In this document: one piece after another, positions 24,118 to 37,400 of the stretch | Position numbering within the stretch: position 1 is the stretch's first letter | Layout of the letters: the number at the start of each line of letters is the position of its first letter | Source: Phlebotomus papatasi | Taxonomy: Eukaryota; Arthropoda; Insecta; Diptera; Psychodidae | Direction of reading: 5' to 3' | Length of the DNA: 64,000 bases | Assembly (NCBI RefSeq): GCF_024763615.1 | Contig: NC_077222.1 | Span: 57,846,001-57,910,000, forward strand | The notes under the pieces: generated by a model | Database searches by the model: none | What the model saw: the letters and a program-made list of their open reading frames with translations, nothing else | Told to the model about the DNA's origin: nothing | Program-made: the position numbers and the translations under genes

Positions 24118-25928
24118 TTAAGTTTTATCAACACTAATTTTTTGTTAAGTAAAGAATTTTTAAATTAATTTTAGCATAAAATTTGCAGATTGAATCAGAA
24201 TAAGAATAAGATAAGTGATCAGAAAAGAAAAATAATATCTTTTATAAAATTTTTACTATTAGCCAAGACACGCATCATAAAACTAATAATTTGTTCAGCG
24301 GTCAACTATCTTTTTTATAGTTTTTTTTAAGTTTTTCTTTTCTACAAAATGTTACAAAAAAAGTCCAATAAATATCTTATAAGAAAAAAGCTGAAAAGGG
24401 TTAGAAAGTAATACCAAGACTTAACTAAGCCATTGTCTTTGGACCAAAGACCAATGACTAAGCTTACCATGAGTTTGTATAGCCCACTGGTATATATCTC
24501 GGCTAACTATTTTATAGTTTTAATGGCCAATGTGTTTTATCCCTTGCCGTTTTCTAAAAATTTAGAAGGATTTAGACTAGACTTAAACTACCCAAATGTT
24601 GAAGAACTTATAAAACAACAATTAATGACGCCGTAGAATCTTTATTGAAAACTAAATCATCCATACATCGAATTTTACAAAGTGAAAAAGATTTCTTATT
24701 TCAACTGCACTTATTTTGACAGTCAATGGAAAGTTCAACATTACGTCAACTGCAAAGAAAACTCTACCAGATTTTCAAATAGATAAAGAAATATCTAATT
24801 TTATATTTCTCTAGAAAAACAAATCTTCAGTTCGATAATCTTATAACTGTTTGTTTTCTTCTCTGGCGCAACATCTTGTTGTATATTTACAATCGGGCGT
24901 ACGATAAGAGTGTGATAAAATAAATAAATATTTCAATATAACCAATCAATTTCCCAGTAAATAATTCTTTTTCTTTCATTTTGCTGTGTATACTAATTCT
25001 AATTGCGACGCTTTCAAGTAATTTTGGATGGATCTGCTTTTAAAGAAATTAGTCCATTTACATCCCTTCAAACGCAAAAAAAAACTTACTTTAAGATTCT
25101 TTATTCGATTACTTCGATTTTATGATTGCCCTTTTTTATCTTTATATTCATTGTGTTATTTTGACATAGGTGGTCTATTTACAGAATAAAAATCTAAGAG
25201 TTAGGACACAATCACATTGAATGCGAAATCGTTATGGGCTTCGTAAAAATCTTATTGTTTTTTTTTCTCAAAATTTATTATAATTCTTTATTGTAATTCT
25301 TAAAGAAATTTACAATGATTAATTTTGATAATCACATATTCTCAGACATTCAGCTTAATTAGCTAATTTTACTAATAATTTAAAGTGTGTTTAGGTTAGA
25401 ATCCGATATTTTTGAAATACATAGACTTTAAAAATAAAAATATTATTCACTTGTAATTAAATATTACATCCCACAAAATATATTAGTCCCAAAGCATTAA
25501 TTGATTGGCCAGACCTTGAAAGCATTCAAAGCTTTAGCAGCCAATCAAAACTGAAATATTTTGTGGACTTAAATATTTCATTAAATCTGGACAATATTTA
25601 AACGAACTTAAATTAACCTGAATTTTATTTTAAAATTGTTCAATTTATCTCCCAAATAACAATTTTCTAAAAATTTGCTTATATTTGGATGATTTTTTTT
25701 TAATATTTGTTTTATTCAAAGTGTTTTTTAAATAGATTTTATAGGTTATGGTCAGCATAACCTTACTATTCCACATAACCTTTTAGCTGTAGATATGAGA
25801 ATTTCGCTCAATATAAATATAGAAAAGTCGACAATGCTAAAAAGTATTATTGAAAAAAAACTGTGCTAAATAATAACCGAGATTACATTACTCAGACTAA
25901 ATTATACAGTAAGGTAATTCAGTTAGGC
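24118..25928. other. Intergenic, no supported gene
   Basis: AT-rich. The AATAAA at 24367-24372 could end the astacin transcript. The plus-strand frame at 24433-24636 shows no family features and no initiation or splice context. I see no repeat that recurs elsewhere in the window. Confidence 0.4.
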
Positions 25929-26065
25929 TTAAAGGGCAATAGGGACACCGGTGTCTCAAAAAAAAAATTCCTACGGCCTTCTAAAGTTATGTTGTGCTCT
26001 AAGAAGTCAGAAAAAGTGATTTTTCTAACCTCTAATTATTGACCCTCTCGTCCTTAAAAGGTTAA
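25929..26065. mobile_element. Short TTAA element related to 268-927
   Basis: TTAAAGGGCAATAGGGACAC at the left and CTCGTCCTTAAAAGGTTAA at the right; the palindrome GACACCGGTGTC sits beside the left end. The relation to 268-927 and 47683-47840 is by these terminal words. Confidence 0.45.
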
Positions 26066-26306
26066 AAGGAATATTGAGCAAACCCCTAGTCTAAAATATT
26101 TAATAAGCCCAATTCTCGCTTTCTCTCCGGAAATTTTAGTAAAGAAAAATGAAGAATCTCAGCTAATTTATTTCTTAACCAATTTTTTTCGGTTTACCGT
26201 GTAATTTAACTGAGATATAAATCTCGTAATTCGTTAATCTCACTTGCGTTTTATTTATTAAATATTTTTACGTATCATTTGCATTAAAAAAAACTCGTAT
26301 GTGTAA

Positions 26307-27285
26307 TGCCCAACGCACAATAACTTTTGTTTTGTAAACCTCTTTTCGAAAATACCTATGAGAGTGGGCGAGATGACTAGATCTCAATCTCACTCCCTCT
26401 CACTGGAAGCTCTGAAAACATGTTTACAAACAAAAGTTATTGTGCGTTGGGCATAATGCTCAATGCATAATAACTTTTGTTTGTAAACATGTTTTCAAAA
26501 TTTCATATGAGAGTGAGCAAGATGACTAGATCTAGATCTCACTCAATCTCATTGAAATGTCAAAAACATGTTTACTAAACAAAAGTTATTGTGCGTTGGG
26601 CATAATGCTCAACGCACAATAACCTTTGTTTTGTAAATATGTTTTTGAAATTTCAATGAGAGTGAGTGAGATCTAGATCTAGTCATCTTGTTCACACTTA
26701 TAGAAAAGTTTGTAAACATAGTTTTATAACTTCTTATGAGAGAGAGCGAGATGACTAGATCTACATTTCATTCACTCTCACTGAAATATCAAAAACATGT
26801 TCACAAAACAAAAGTTATTGTACGTCGGACATAATGCTCAGCGCACAATAATTTTTGTTTGTAAACATGTTTTCAAAATTTTCTATGAAAGTAAGCGAGA
26901 TGACTAGATTTAGTTCTCTTTCACTCTCACTGAAATGTCAAAAACATATTTACAAAACAAAAGTTATTGTGCGTTGGGCATAATGGCCAACAACACACAA
27001 TATCATTTGTTTTGTAAATATGTTTTTAACATTACAATAAGAGTGACTGAAATTCAATCTAGTCATCTCGCTCACTCTCACAGGAAATTTTGAAAACATA
27101 TTTACAAACAAAAGTTATTGTGTATCCGACATAATAACTAGCATTAAATTTGTAAACATGTTTTTGAAATTCAGTGAGTATCAAAGAGATCTGAATTTAG
27201 TCATCTTGCTCACTGTTTTAAGCAGTTTCGAAAACATGTTTACAAAACAAAAGTTATTGTGCGTTGAGCATAATGCTCAAGCTTA
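26307..27285. repeat. Tandem array of about six palindromic units
   Basis: Each unit (about 150 bp, one about 230 bp) begins with a form of CAACGCACAATAACTTTTGT, passes through a centre such as GATGACTAGATCTAGATCTC, and returns through the inverse ACAAAAGTTATTGTGCGTTG; a CATAATG linker joins it to the next unit. So the array is tandem at one scale and palindromic within every unit. Approximate unit starts are 26307, 26459, 26608, 26838, 26986 and 27135. Divergence grows towards the right end. No ORF is present. Confidence 0.8.
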
Positions 27286-27429
27286 ATTATTTATAAATTT
27301 ATTAGAGAATTTCGATAAAAATAAATAAATTTGAGAAAAAAAAACGGTACAGGGTTTTCACGGCTCCGATAACGATTTGACGGTCAATGTGACACTGTCC
27401 TTAAAGAAAATCTATTTAATAATTCTTTC

Positions 27430-27449
27430 ATATATATATATATATATAT
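27430..27449. repeat. (TA)n microsatellite
   Basis: About ten uninterrupted TA dinucleotides in the intergenic region downstream of the poly(A) polymerase gene. Confidence 0.8.
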
Positions 27450-27910
27450 TTCCCACTAGAGAACACGTTACACAAAGGATCATCCAACACTTTTCATCAA
27501 ACGAAAAGTTATTTCCACTGAAGGATATTATATTATTCCTCTCAAATACGCTACAGTCTAGAAAATATTTATTTTAATGCTAATATTCTAAATTACTACA
27601 TTTCTTTTTTCGTCTACTAATAAATTGTGAAAAATAACTCATAAAATTTTTCTTATAATATTTGATGTTTTAAAGGTCTTTCATCAGACTAACACCAATT
27701 TTTTTTATTTAATCTTCTTTAAAAAAAAGATGATAACGTATAGTTCTGTGTGAATGTTGTTTTTTAGTCTCGTGACTTTTGAGGATTGTTTTTTTCGCTC
27801 CTTTTTCCCTTTCTTTTATTTTGTCAATTATACCCCTTTTTCATCTACATAAGTGAAGTCCGGTGGTTGAAAACTTAAGAAACCCTAAAGTTTATCGTCT
27901 ATTTTATGTA

Positions 27911-28095
27911 TAGGTGAAGGTGGGGCAGTTTCACAAACGCTTGACTTTAGGAAAATGTTATTTTTAGGATAATTAATTTTTAGAAAACGTTTTATAATAT
28001 TTCAAGTTATCCAATATCCAAAAGAACGAATAGGACATAAAGTTGAATTTTAGTTAAGCTGTGTGAAATATGAATCTGCCCCACCCTCCCCTCTA
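27911..28095. mobile_element. Foldback MITE, GGTGGGGCAG ends
   Basis: TAGGTGAAGGTGGGGCAGTT at the left opposes CTGCCCCACCCTCCCCTCTA at the right. The right half resembles window positions 1-150. Confidence 0.55.
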
Positions 28096-28428
28096 AACGG
28101 TATTCGTTTACTTTAACTTTAGTGTAATTCATTTTACACTGTAAAACCTTCCAATTGGTCAACTTTTTTTTTAAATTAAAAGTCAAATATTTATGCTGTC
28201 TGTCCTTGGACAATGATGGAGTTGTGGAGCAGTCGGATGAAATAAGCGCAGAATTTTCACTTTACAGGGGTGTCATCTAAAAACCGAATTCCCCACGAAG
28301 GAAAGTCCATTGAATGAGTTCAGAAAAAACAATCCCTACACATTAATCTTTTTTTTTCTGTCTATAGCAACTTACATGGAATCTCACGTGACCACAGTAA
28401 CTCCGCCAGGATCAGCTTGATGCTCCAA

Positions 28429-31400
28429 TCATCCCTGTAATGTGCTGATTACTTCAGTTTTTGTCTGTGTAGTCGCTGCATCACCCTTTTGCTGCTCCAC
28501 AGCCTCCACTTCAACTTCCTTCTGGGATGTGTTCATATGCGTAACACTCGTATTGCACCCCTCCACCGATTCCTGCCCATCCCCCATGTCACCATCAACA
28601 ATCACATTTACCGAAGTATTGGGTGTCGTCCGTGGACTGTCGTCAAACTACAACGTTTGGATGAAGTGTAGATTTGGTATGAAATTGCACAGAAAAGAAG
28701 AAGAGGGAACAAACCTTTGATCAATAAAATCTCATAAACAGCCAGGCTCTCTCTCTCTCTCTCTCTCTCTGGCTGTATTCATCAATCACAATTTTTAGCA
28801 CATTCTGTCCAAAATTCACCCATTCACACAAGGAAAACTTCTGAATTCTTTGAATGGCAATTTTGCCATTGAACACAAGAAAAAAAATCATAGTCAAAAA
28901 CTTTGCTGAAGAATGGCAAAAGTTTCAATGACCACAAATATTATATAAAAGAGAAGGAGAAAGATATTATTAGATATTAGGACTCACGGTTTCTGACAAC
29001 CTCTTCTTCTTTTTACTCGCATCCTGCTGTGGAGTTCCTGGCTGAGAGGAGGTTGTTTCGTCGTTACTGTTGTTTGATCGCTTCCTCGATAGTGTTGGCG
29101 TTGAATTCTCCAGCATTTCTGTATGCTTACGCTCCCTACGCAGAAATTCCGGATCCAAATACTGATTCAATTGTTTCTTTCTCACATGCCGCGCTTCAAT
29201 CTTCATTCCCTCCTTCAGCATCTTGATATTCATCTATGAGAAAGACAAAATATACATTATTCTTTATTATTATCCCAGAAGATCTGGGATTTCCTGGAGG
29301 AAGCTCCAGGAATCCTCTGACAACAAAAAGTATCTGAAGTGTTTTGGGCATAATATACAAGAGAATCCCAGAAGATCTGGGATTTCCTGGAGGAAGCTCC
29401 AGGAATCCTCTGACCACAGAAGGTATCTGAAGTGTTTTGGGCATAATATTCAAGAAAATCCCAGATGTTCTGAGATTTTCTAGAGGAAGTAGGTGATTAG
29501 TGCTGATCAAGTTGGGTTCTTGAGGAGATTGAACAAAATATATAACCAAATTCCAAGAATCTGGGATTTTCTGGAGGAAGCAGAAGAGATGTGTCTTGAC
29601 TTGGATTTTGATCTTCGATGTGTTTTCATTCATGAACAAGGAAAATCCAGCAGTTCTGTGATGTTCTGAAGGACGAAGATTCCTAACCATTAAAAAATAT
29701 TGAAGGAAATATGAAATCAATTTGATATTTAGAATTTCTTTGAAATTTTTTATTGACATAATTTGGCCTAGTTTGTAGCCATTCGAAATAATGAAATAAA
29801 ATATTGAATAAAATGTTCCATATTGAAACAAATATTTCAATATTTGCCTACACACTGAACAAGTTTCTTCAATATTGAAACATTTATGTCAATAAATCTT
29901 TGCAATGTGGAGGGCAATCCTTGTCAATATTTCACATTGAAAAGAAATATTTCAATCAATTATGTCTAATCTAATGTATAGCCAGCTTAAGTTTATCAAA
30001 CTGAAATTCAGCTCAAAGTCGACGTACTAAAACTTTTGACAAAAAAGGTGTGAATTTAGATTTAATAAAATTTTTCAAATACAAAAGTTGTGCTGGAGTC
30101 ACTGCTGCACGATTTATACAGTGCCTTATTAGGTGAGATTCTTAACAATCTCACCTACTATAATCCTAACAAAATTTCATGTCCTCCGATCGCGCTCAAA
30201 CTTGGCCAAAATGTGTTTCGCCACTTCCTGATCACGAATATATGGGGGGCTAAGTTACGTTCCCGGCCGGCCGGCCGGCCGTCCGGCCGTCCGGCCGCTC
30301 TTTGGAGCTTAATAGCTCCTAAACTAAAAAAGATATCGACTTGCGGTTTTCGGCAAAGGTTAAATATCGTATGAAAATTGCAACATGGTGCATTGACCCC
30401 CCACCCCCCACCCCTCCTTCCGCCATTTTGAAGACCCCCCTTTTTTTGTTTTCTCAATAGCTCCGGCCCTATGGCATCGAGCGGGCTCAAATTTTAGTAT
30501 GTTATAGCTGGGCCTTAGAGCTTTCCATCAATACCAAACTTAAGGTCCCCCGACCCCCCTGACCCGATCTATAAGGGTCCAAAAAAATTTTCTTAAAATG
30601 GCCATAACTCCGGTTCTAATTGTCAGAATTTAAAAAAATGAGGGCTTTTTGGAAAGCTCTCGTGAAATGCCACTTCCTCTTCTAACATCACAAGTTCATA
30701 AAACCACCGCTAGGGGCGCTATTATTAAAAAGAAAATTTTTAAATCTTAAAAGTTAAATAACTCAAAAATTCCTTATGCGATCGGGCTGAAATTTTAGTA
30801 TGTTGTAGCCGTTGATTATACCTATCAAACAAAAAAAACCTTAAGTCGATCCATAACCCCTGACCCGAGCTATAAGGGGTCAAAGTTCGAACATTGACCG
30901 GCCTCTATCTCCGGTTCTAATTAACATATCGACATAAATTTTACCTTTTTGGTTTCGTCTCGATGAGCACTTTCAGATGGAAGTTCAAAAAGTCACCACA
31001 GGTGGCGCTGTGATAGCGTCAAAATTCATCGAAATTCAAAGTCACTTTTCTCAAAAACGGCATTGTGCAAGTTAATGAAATTTTAGTATGTTGTAGTCCA
31101 GTCTAGGACGTTTCCAAAATGGTGCGTATGTGCGCTGTGGTTTCAATAGAACCGGAGATATGAGGGGTCAAAGTTCACAAAATTTAAAAAATCATATCTC
31201 CGGTTCTATGTGACCGATTTTGATGAATGAGGGCTTAAACGAAAGATCTCACCAAATACTACAACTTTCTAGAACATTTGAACTTCGTGGGACCAACACC
31301 AGGGGCGCCACAGTCAAAAAACGAATTTCAATATCACATAACCTCAATTATCTCGACTGTCGCTGAACCGATTTTGATGATTGCTTCGACATAATTGTAG

Positions 31401-34400
31401 AGGACATTTGTCTCTACATTTCGTCCATACATCATTTTCCGCTCAGACTACGCTATCACTCCGATTTTGCCGTTTAAGTGTGAAAAAATTGATTTTTCCC
31501 ATAATAACGCTTTGAAATCACTCAGATGCCAATTTGACTGCCTCTACTCCACCAAGACACTTAAAATAGGGTTTTAAATGGAAAATCCCACAGAATACAA
31601 CAATTCTTTGATATAGTTGAAGTTCAACAAATGACTACTTGGGGCACTCTGATGGATGAAAAAACGAGTTAAGAAACAAAAAACCTCGATTATCTTGGCT
31701 TCTGAGTAATCGATGAGATCATGTTCTATGGAAAAATTATAGAGAACATTCTGGTCTACATTTCACCCATATAACACTTTTCTGTCAGTTCATCCAAATC
31801 CTTGATATTTTGGTTTAAATACAAAATTTGTATAATTTCACGAATTTTATTCAAGATAACTGAATGGCGTCTCCCTACTTCAGTATCAAATCGAATTTGC
31901 ATGCACTCCGAGTTAGCTCACGTTAAGAATCTCACCTACATAAGCCGGTTAGGATTATCTGTCCCTTTTATGAACATTCATGGTACTAGTTAGTTATCAG
32001 GTCCAAATTTTGGATTTACACGTTTTGAGACTCATAGTTAATGTAGTGAAGTAGGTAATGTCAGATCAACACCCCCCCCCCCTTCCGCCAGTTTGAAATA
32101 CAGTAGACTCTCACTCAATTGGCTCTTTTTCAATCGGGCGTAAAATTTTGTTGACGATTTTCACGTTTGATTTTTAGCAAATTTGTTCAAATTTGCTGTA
32201 TTTCCCTTGTTTTATCGTGATTCTTTAAATTTCAACACTTTTTGTGGAATTTATAATGATTTTGATAACTAAATCTCTCGATAATTTGGATGACATTTTG
32301 CCCCATATGCCCGATTGAGAGAGAGTGTACTGTACCCCAAAATTTTATTTTCTCAATAACTCAGCCCCTATGACATCGATCGATTTGAAATTTTAGTATG
32401 TTATACCTGGGCCTAAAAGCTTTCGACCAGTACCAAAGTTAAGGTCCTCCGACCCCCCTGACCCGAGCTAGAAGGTATCAAAAATTGAATTTTCAAATGG
32501 TCATATCTCCGGTTCTACTTATCAGAATTCGAAAAAATGGTGTTTTGGAACGTTCTCGTAGAGTACTACAACTTTACTGACACGGTAACTTCATCCGATT
32601 TAATCAATGGTCCGATTAATAAAAAAAACGATTTTCGATTAATCGATCTCGAATATTTCGAAAACTAGACGAAACTTTTTCTTTAAATTTTAGTATGTTG
32701 TAGCTGAGGTTGAGACCTTTCCAACGGTGGGTGGCACTCCTCCCTCGATATTTCCTGACCTGAGCTTTAATCGAAAATGCCTTGACCGGACCATATTTTC
32801 GGTGTTTATGAAGCGATTTTGATGAAATTTTAGTATATCGTCGATTGCGTCTACCTCTGTCGTATCTGTATTTGTTTTGTATCTGCATTCGGTGCAAGCT
32901 ACAATAGGGGAATGTAGGCATGGTTCGCACATAATCAAACTTCAAACAATGCCCATTTTCTCTTGGTTTTCAAGGAGTTAATTCGTCACTTTTTGAACCA
33001 TGAGATAGATAATCATGAACCTCATGAGCTGGGATGAGAAATGGCGAGTCAGATCTTTACAAATAAAGAGAAAATGGCCATCGCTTGAAGTTTCACTGCG
33101 TGCGAACCATGCCAACATTCCCCTACAGATGTCCCCTCTTGCGTGAAATGCTGACACAAAAGAAATGCAGATACGACAGAGGTAGACGCAACCGACGATA
33201 TATCGACCACTCAGAATATAAGTCGAACAACTCGATTTTTTACAAAAATCTTTTATTCGTTATTGGATACTTCTTTATACCCTCTACCACCCTTGTGAAT
33301 ATTATACTTGAAAGATAATTATTTTCAAAGTTATAGAGATTTTAAATCTGAAAAATCCTAGAGGAAACGGGGACACCATCAAACACGGGGTAGCACCAAA
33401 CACTAATTTTTATTTCTAAACTACTTGGACTATCTCGACCATTTCTTCAGTGGACATGCATCCCTCTATAGTGCTTATAAATTTCTATAAGTCTTGTCCT
33501 CTGAAGTTGAATATCTGATTAAAAAATTGCAGTGTTTGGTGCTACCCCGTGTTTGGTGGTGCCCCAGTCTCCCCTATACTCTGCATGTAAAATCTCAGCT
33601 TCAAATCGCTCTCCTGTAAAATTTGCCTACTGCGAGTTGTTCGTTTCTTATTCTGAGCGTTCTGAGTGGTCGATATTATATCTGAGATCGAGATCTTTCT
33701 AACGATGGGTCCCATCCGTCTCTACACCAATCCACATTTTACCCCAACCCTTACTATACTCAACCGATTTCAATGAACTTTTTTTTTATCTTTTGTTGGC
33801 CTTCTGCACTCAGACTAGGGGAGACTGGGGCAAAATTTGTCAAAACGAAAATTTCGATATTCACTATTTTCTAAAATAAAAGAGACTGAGGCTTGAAATT
33901 TTTATTATAGATAGCCTTCATGAACCTTCTTAAACTTACAAAGTTTCAAGGGATTCGAGGAAGGATTATGTAAAATAAAAAAAATAATAATAAAATTTTG
34001 AGCCCTATTTTTGGAATATTTGGCTTATAGAAAATGTCAATACTGATTAGCTCAATTTAAGCACATTTCTCGTTAAGATAGAGAAAAATTATCTTCGACA
34101 AAGTTGTAAAGGACCTATAAAAATATGTCTATTTGATATTTTTCACGTTTGCGAGAGTAAAACGAATTATCCGAAGACTGACAAAATTTGCCCCAGCAAT
34201 TTTGAGAATCACCACAAAATCGACTTTTAGAAAATGATTCGAAAATCACATTTCTTTCGAGATAGAGGAAAATAGTCTTTTGCAATGTTTTAGAGCAGTG
34301 AATTTCCTATAAGAATATGCTCATTATAAAATGTTTAAGTTTTCTCAGAGCTCGTGAAAGAATTAAATATGCGTTTTGACAAGTTTTGCCCCAGTTTCCC

Positions 34401-37400
34401 CTATTTAAAATAGAAAATGGCCAGTGATAAGCCCAGATAAGCTTATGGTAGCTGAGATTCTTTACAGGCGACCTCGAAATGCGTGCAACTCGGAATATGT
34501 GAAAATTCGATTGTGAGTTGATTTTTGGGGGTAAAGAATCGCGTCGAGCCAATTTTATCCATTTCGACCGACAAGGACAGTTTACTCGACGCGATTCTTT
34601 ACCCCAAAAATGCAACTCACAATCGAATTTTCACGCATTTCGAGTTGCAAGCACTGGGATTATCACTGATTTGGGGATGTACAGAAATATGGAAGTCTGG
34701 GAGGTTCAATTGTGATAACTAGAGCTGGCCAAAATATGCAAAAAAATCTTCGAAATATGCGACATAAAAATGCACGAAAAATCATAAAATATGCAAGAAA
34801 AATATGCATTTATTTAATTTATTTTTTTAGCCAAATAAGAGTGTTTTGTAGAACTTTGATATAAAAACCTTTATCTATTGGAAATTTACTTTTTATTAGG
34901 ATCTGACTCCAGTAATCATTTCACATATTTAATTTTTTAGAAAGAATTTTCGAGTTGCTTAATAGTACCACCCTTTAAAAATGCACTATTTTATTGCTTA
35001 AAGCAATATTTTTGAAAAATATACAAAATGACAGCTGTAATAAACCGAACTCGCAGTATGGCAAGATAGCTTCAAGAAAGCTTCAAATGCGTTTATCTCA
35101 CAACTTGCTTTCTAGATTAAGATTTTGGATTTACTTAAAATAAATTTAGTATGGTTTTATTTTGAACCAATAATAGATAAAGATAAAACCAGTTGACGGA
35201 TTGAATCCGATTTAAAAAGAAATTAAACAATGTATGCCAATTTTGAAGTACTTGAATACAACATTTAATAACAACCAATCTTATTTCAGTATTTGAAATT
35301 TAAAAATATGCTTTTTTAATTTTTCACTTCCTTTGTGAAATGTGACAAATGATATTTTACATTTTATGACATTTTTATTATCTAAATCTTTCCCTGATAT
35401 AAGGAAGTAATACTTAAAGCTATCTATAAAAGTGCTGCCTGAGTTCAAGTACATTTGGGATTGATTTTAGAAATTGTACGATTGTTTATAAAAATTTTAC
35501 AGAATCAAATCAAGAAACCTTCTGGATTGATTTTAGAAGCTAGAGACTTAATTTTAGAAGGTTTACAGGATTAATTATATAAACTTTTTCGGTTAGTTTT
35601 AGACACAGAACCTTTAAGCTTATATTTTCACAGATCGATAACAGCATGAACGACCTTAGTTGTGTGTAAAATAACACACACAGACCAATCACAAAACGGT
35701 TTAGATTGCGCTTAAAAACACGAACAGCCTAAACATAAAACGGTTCAGATTACGCTTAAAATTACGCAAAGTTCAATCATTAAACGGTTAATTCGCTTAA
35801 AATCACGCACAGCTCAATGATAAAACGGTTAAAATTGCGCTTAAAATAACACAAGAGTGATTTTAAGCGAATTGATCGTTTTATGATTGATCTGTGCGTG
35901 ATTTTAAGCGTATTAACCGTTTAATGATTGAACTGTGCGTGATTTTAAGCATATTAATATGAACCGTTTTAAGTGTGTGCTGTGCGTGGTTTTAAGCACA
36001 ATCTGAACTGTTTAACGTATGTGCTGTACGTGTTTTTAAGCGTAATTTTGAGCGTTTTATGTTTAGGCTGTGCATGTTTTTATGCGCAATCTTAACCGTT
36101 TTACGTGTGTGTTGTGCGTGTTTTTAAGCACATTCTTAACCGTTTTATGATTGAGCTGTGCATATTTTCAAGGTCAATTTGAACCGTCTTATGTTTAATT
36201 CATTCCTTCTATCAATTTTTTCGACGTCAAATTTAAAAAATAAAACATCTATAATTATTATACAGATAATATGTTTAAAACTAATTGCAATTAAAAAATC
36301 TTTAGTAAAATTAGCGATGAGTTCTATCTAGTAAGATCAAATATTAAGCAACACTAGTACGCTTTTCTAACTCCTTTAGCAGGTTTTCAAATAATAGGAG
36401 GGGTTAATGATACTGTCCTCTCTGTGGGGTTCGAGCAGAAATAATTAAAACAGTAGGGGAAAGTGGTCTGCCTTTGAATGCTACAGCCTTTGAACATGTA
36501 TTTTTCTCCCTTATTTCCCAAACCAAAAATTCTATTTTATTAATCGAAGTTAATAGAAAATAGTTAGTTGTATTTTGTATTGATTATAGTTTACAGTATA
36601 AGGTTCTTGTTTTGGAAAATAAGAGAAAAATTGAAATATTCAAAGACTGCCGCACTCAAAGACAGGCCACTTTCCCCTAAAGAAGTATACTTTTCAGTTG
36701 TTGAATATCAAAATTTTCTACAGATACAGAAATTACGCTTTAGAAATAATGTGCGTAAAACATTAGTTTTACATATGCATTTTGCAGATGAACTAATACA
36801 TTCTTAAGAAATATTTAAAGGAAAAAAATAAGATTTTCGACCAAGAGTGTTGGCTTCGAATTTGTCAATGTGGGTGATGTTAGCATCAAGTAGTGTAAAG
36901 GAATATTTTTATATAACTGGATTCCAAACTTTAAATGTTTTTTTACAGCTATAGAAATTATATTGGTTTTCATTTTACAAGAAAAAACTTTTTTTTAAAC
37001 AAAATTCGCAAATATGCAAAAAAATATGCAAAAATGCAAATATGCAAATAAACATGAAATATGTCAATATATGCATTTTTAAATAGGGTTTATTAGAACC
37101 ACAAGAGCCTAATTCGTGAAGGTAAAGGGTCGAATAGGGCCTGAGAACGCTTAATAAAAACATGCAAATACATATTTTGGCCAGCTCTAGTGATAACTTT
37201 TAAGTCGATATTTTGTATTTACTTGCTATAAACCAACAAGTCAGTTTTATGGCTTCTTCAGTCCAACGGGGCTGAACGACAAGGTTTATTCTTACAGGAT
37301 AATAATATTTAAATGTGCAGATAATTTAGGAATAGAGTTAAACGAAATTTAAAGGTCAAATAAAAGCTTTCCAATTATTAAGCCTATTATTAGTCACTGA

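Larger units (their letters stand above)
34720..37189. mobile_element. Non-autonomous hAT-like element, 2.47 kb, 8-bp TSD
   Basis: Both ends read TAGAGCTGGCCAAAATATG inward (19 matching bases). The flanks carry the same octamer GTGATAAC at 34712-34719 and 37190-37197. An 8-bp target duplication with TAGAG-type termini is characteristic of the hAT superfamily. There is no transposase ORF. The termini are followed by many 'atatgcaaa' words, the centre holds an inverted array of 43-bp motifs (35684-36205), and a separate MITE sits at 36456-36677. It lies in PAP intron 1. Confidence 0.78.

Noticed and set aside
24433..24636. 67-residue plus-strand ORF after astacin
   Set aside because: No domain, signal, splice context or homology recognised; chance length in AT-rich DNA.
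26307..27285. CRISPR-like array
   Set aside because: Units are long palindromes without unique spacers of constant length, in an animal genome; it is a satellite-like array.
29196..29855. 219-residue minus-strand ORF with repeated peptide units
   Set aside because: Produced by the 92-bp tandem DNA repeat. Only the separate frame 29233-28988, with its acceptor and PAP homology, is coding.
32616..33318. Mirrored ORFs on both strands with shared peptide KFDYVRTMPTFPY-like starts
   Set aside because: They arise from the two arms of the foldbacks at 32833-33203 and 32906-33126, not from duplicated genes.
35684..36205. CRISPR-like or regulatory operator array
   Set aside because: Motifs diverge strongly, switch orientation midway and lie inside a transposable element.
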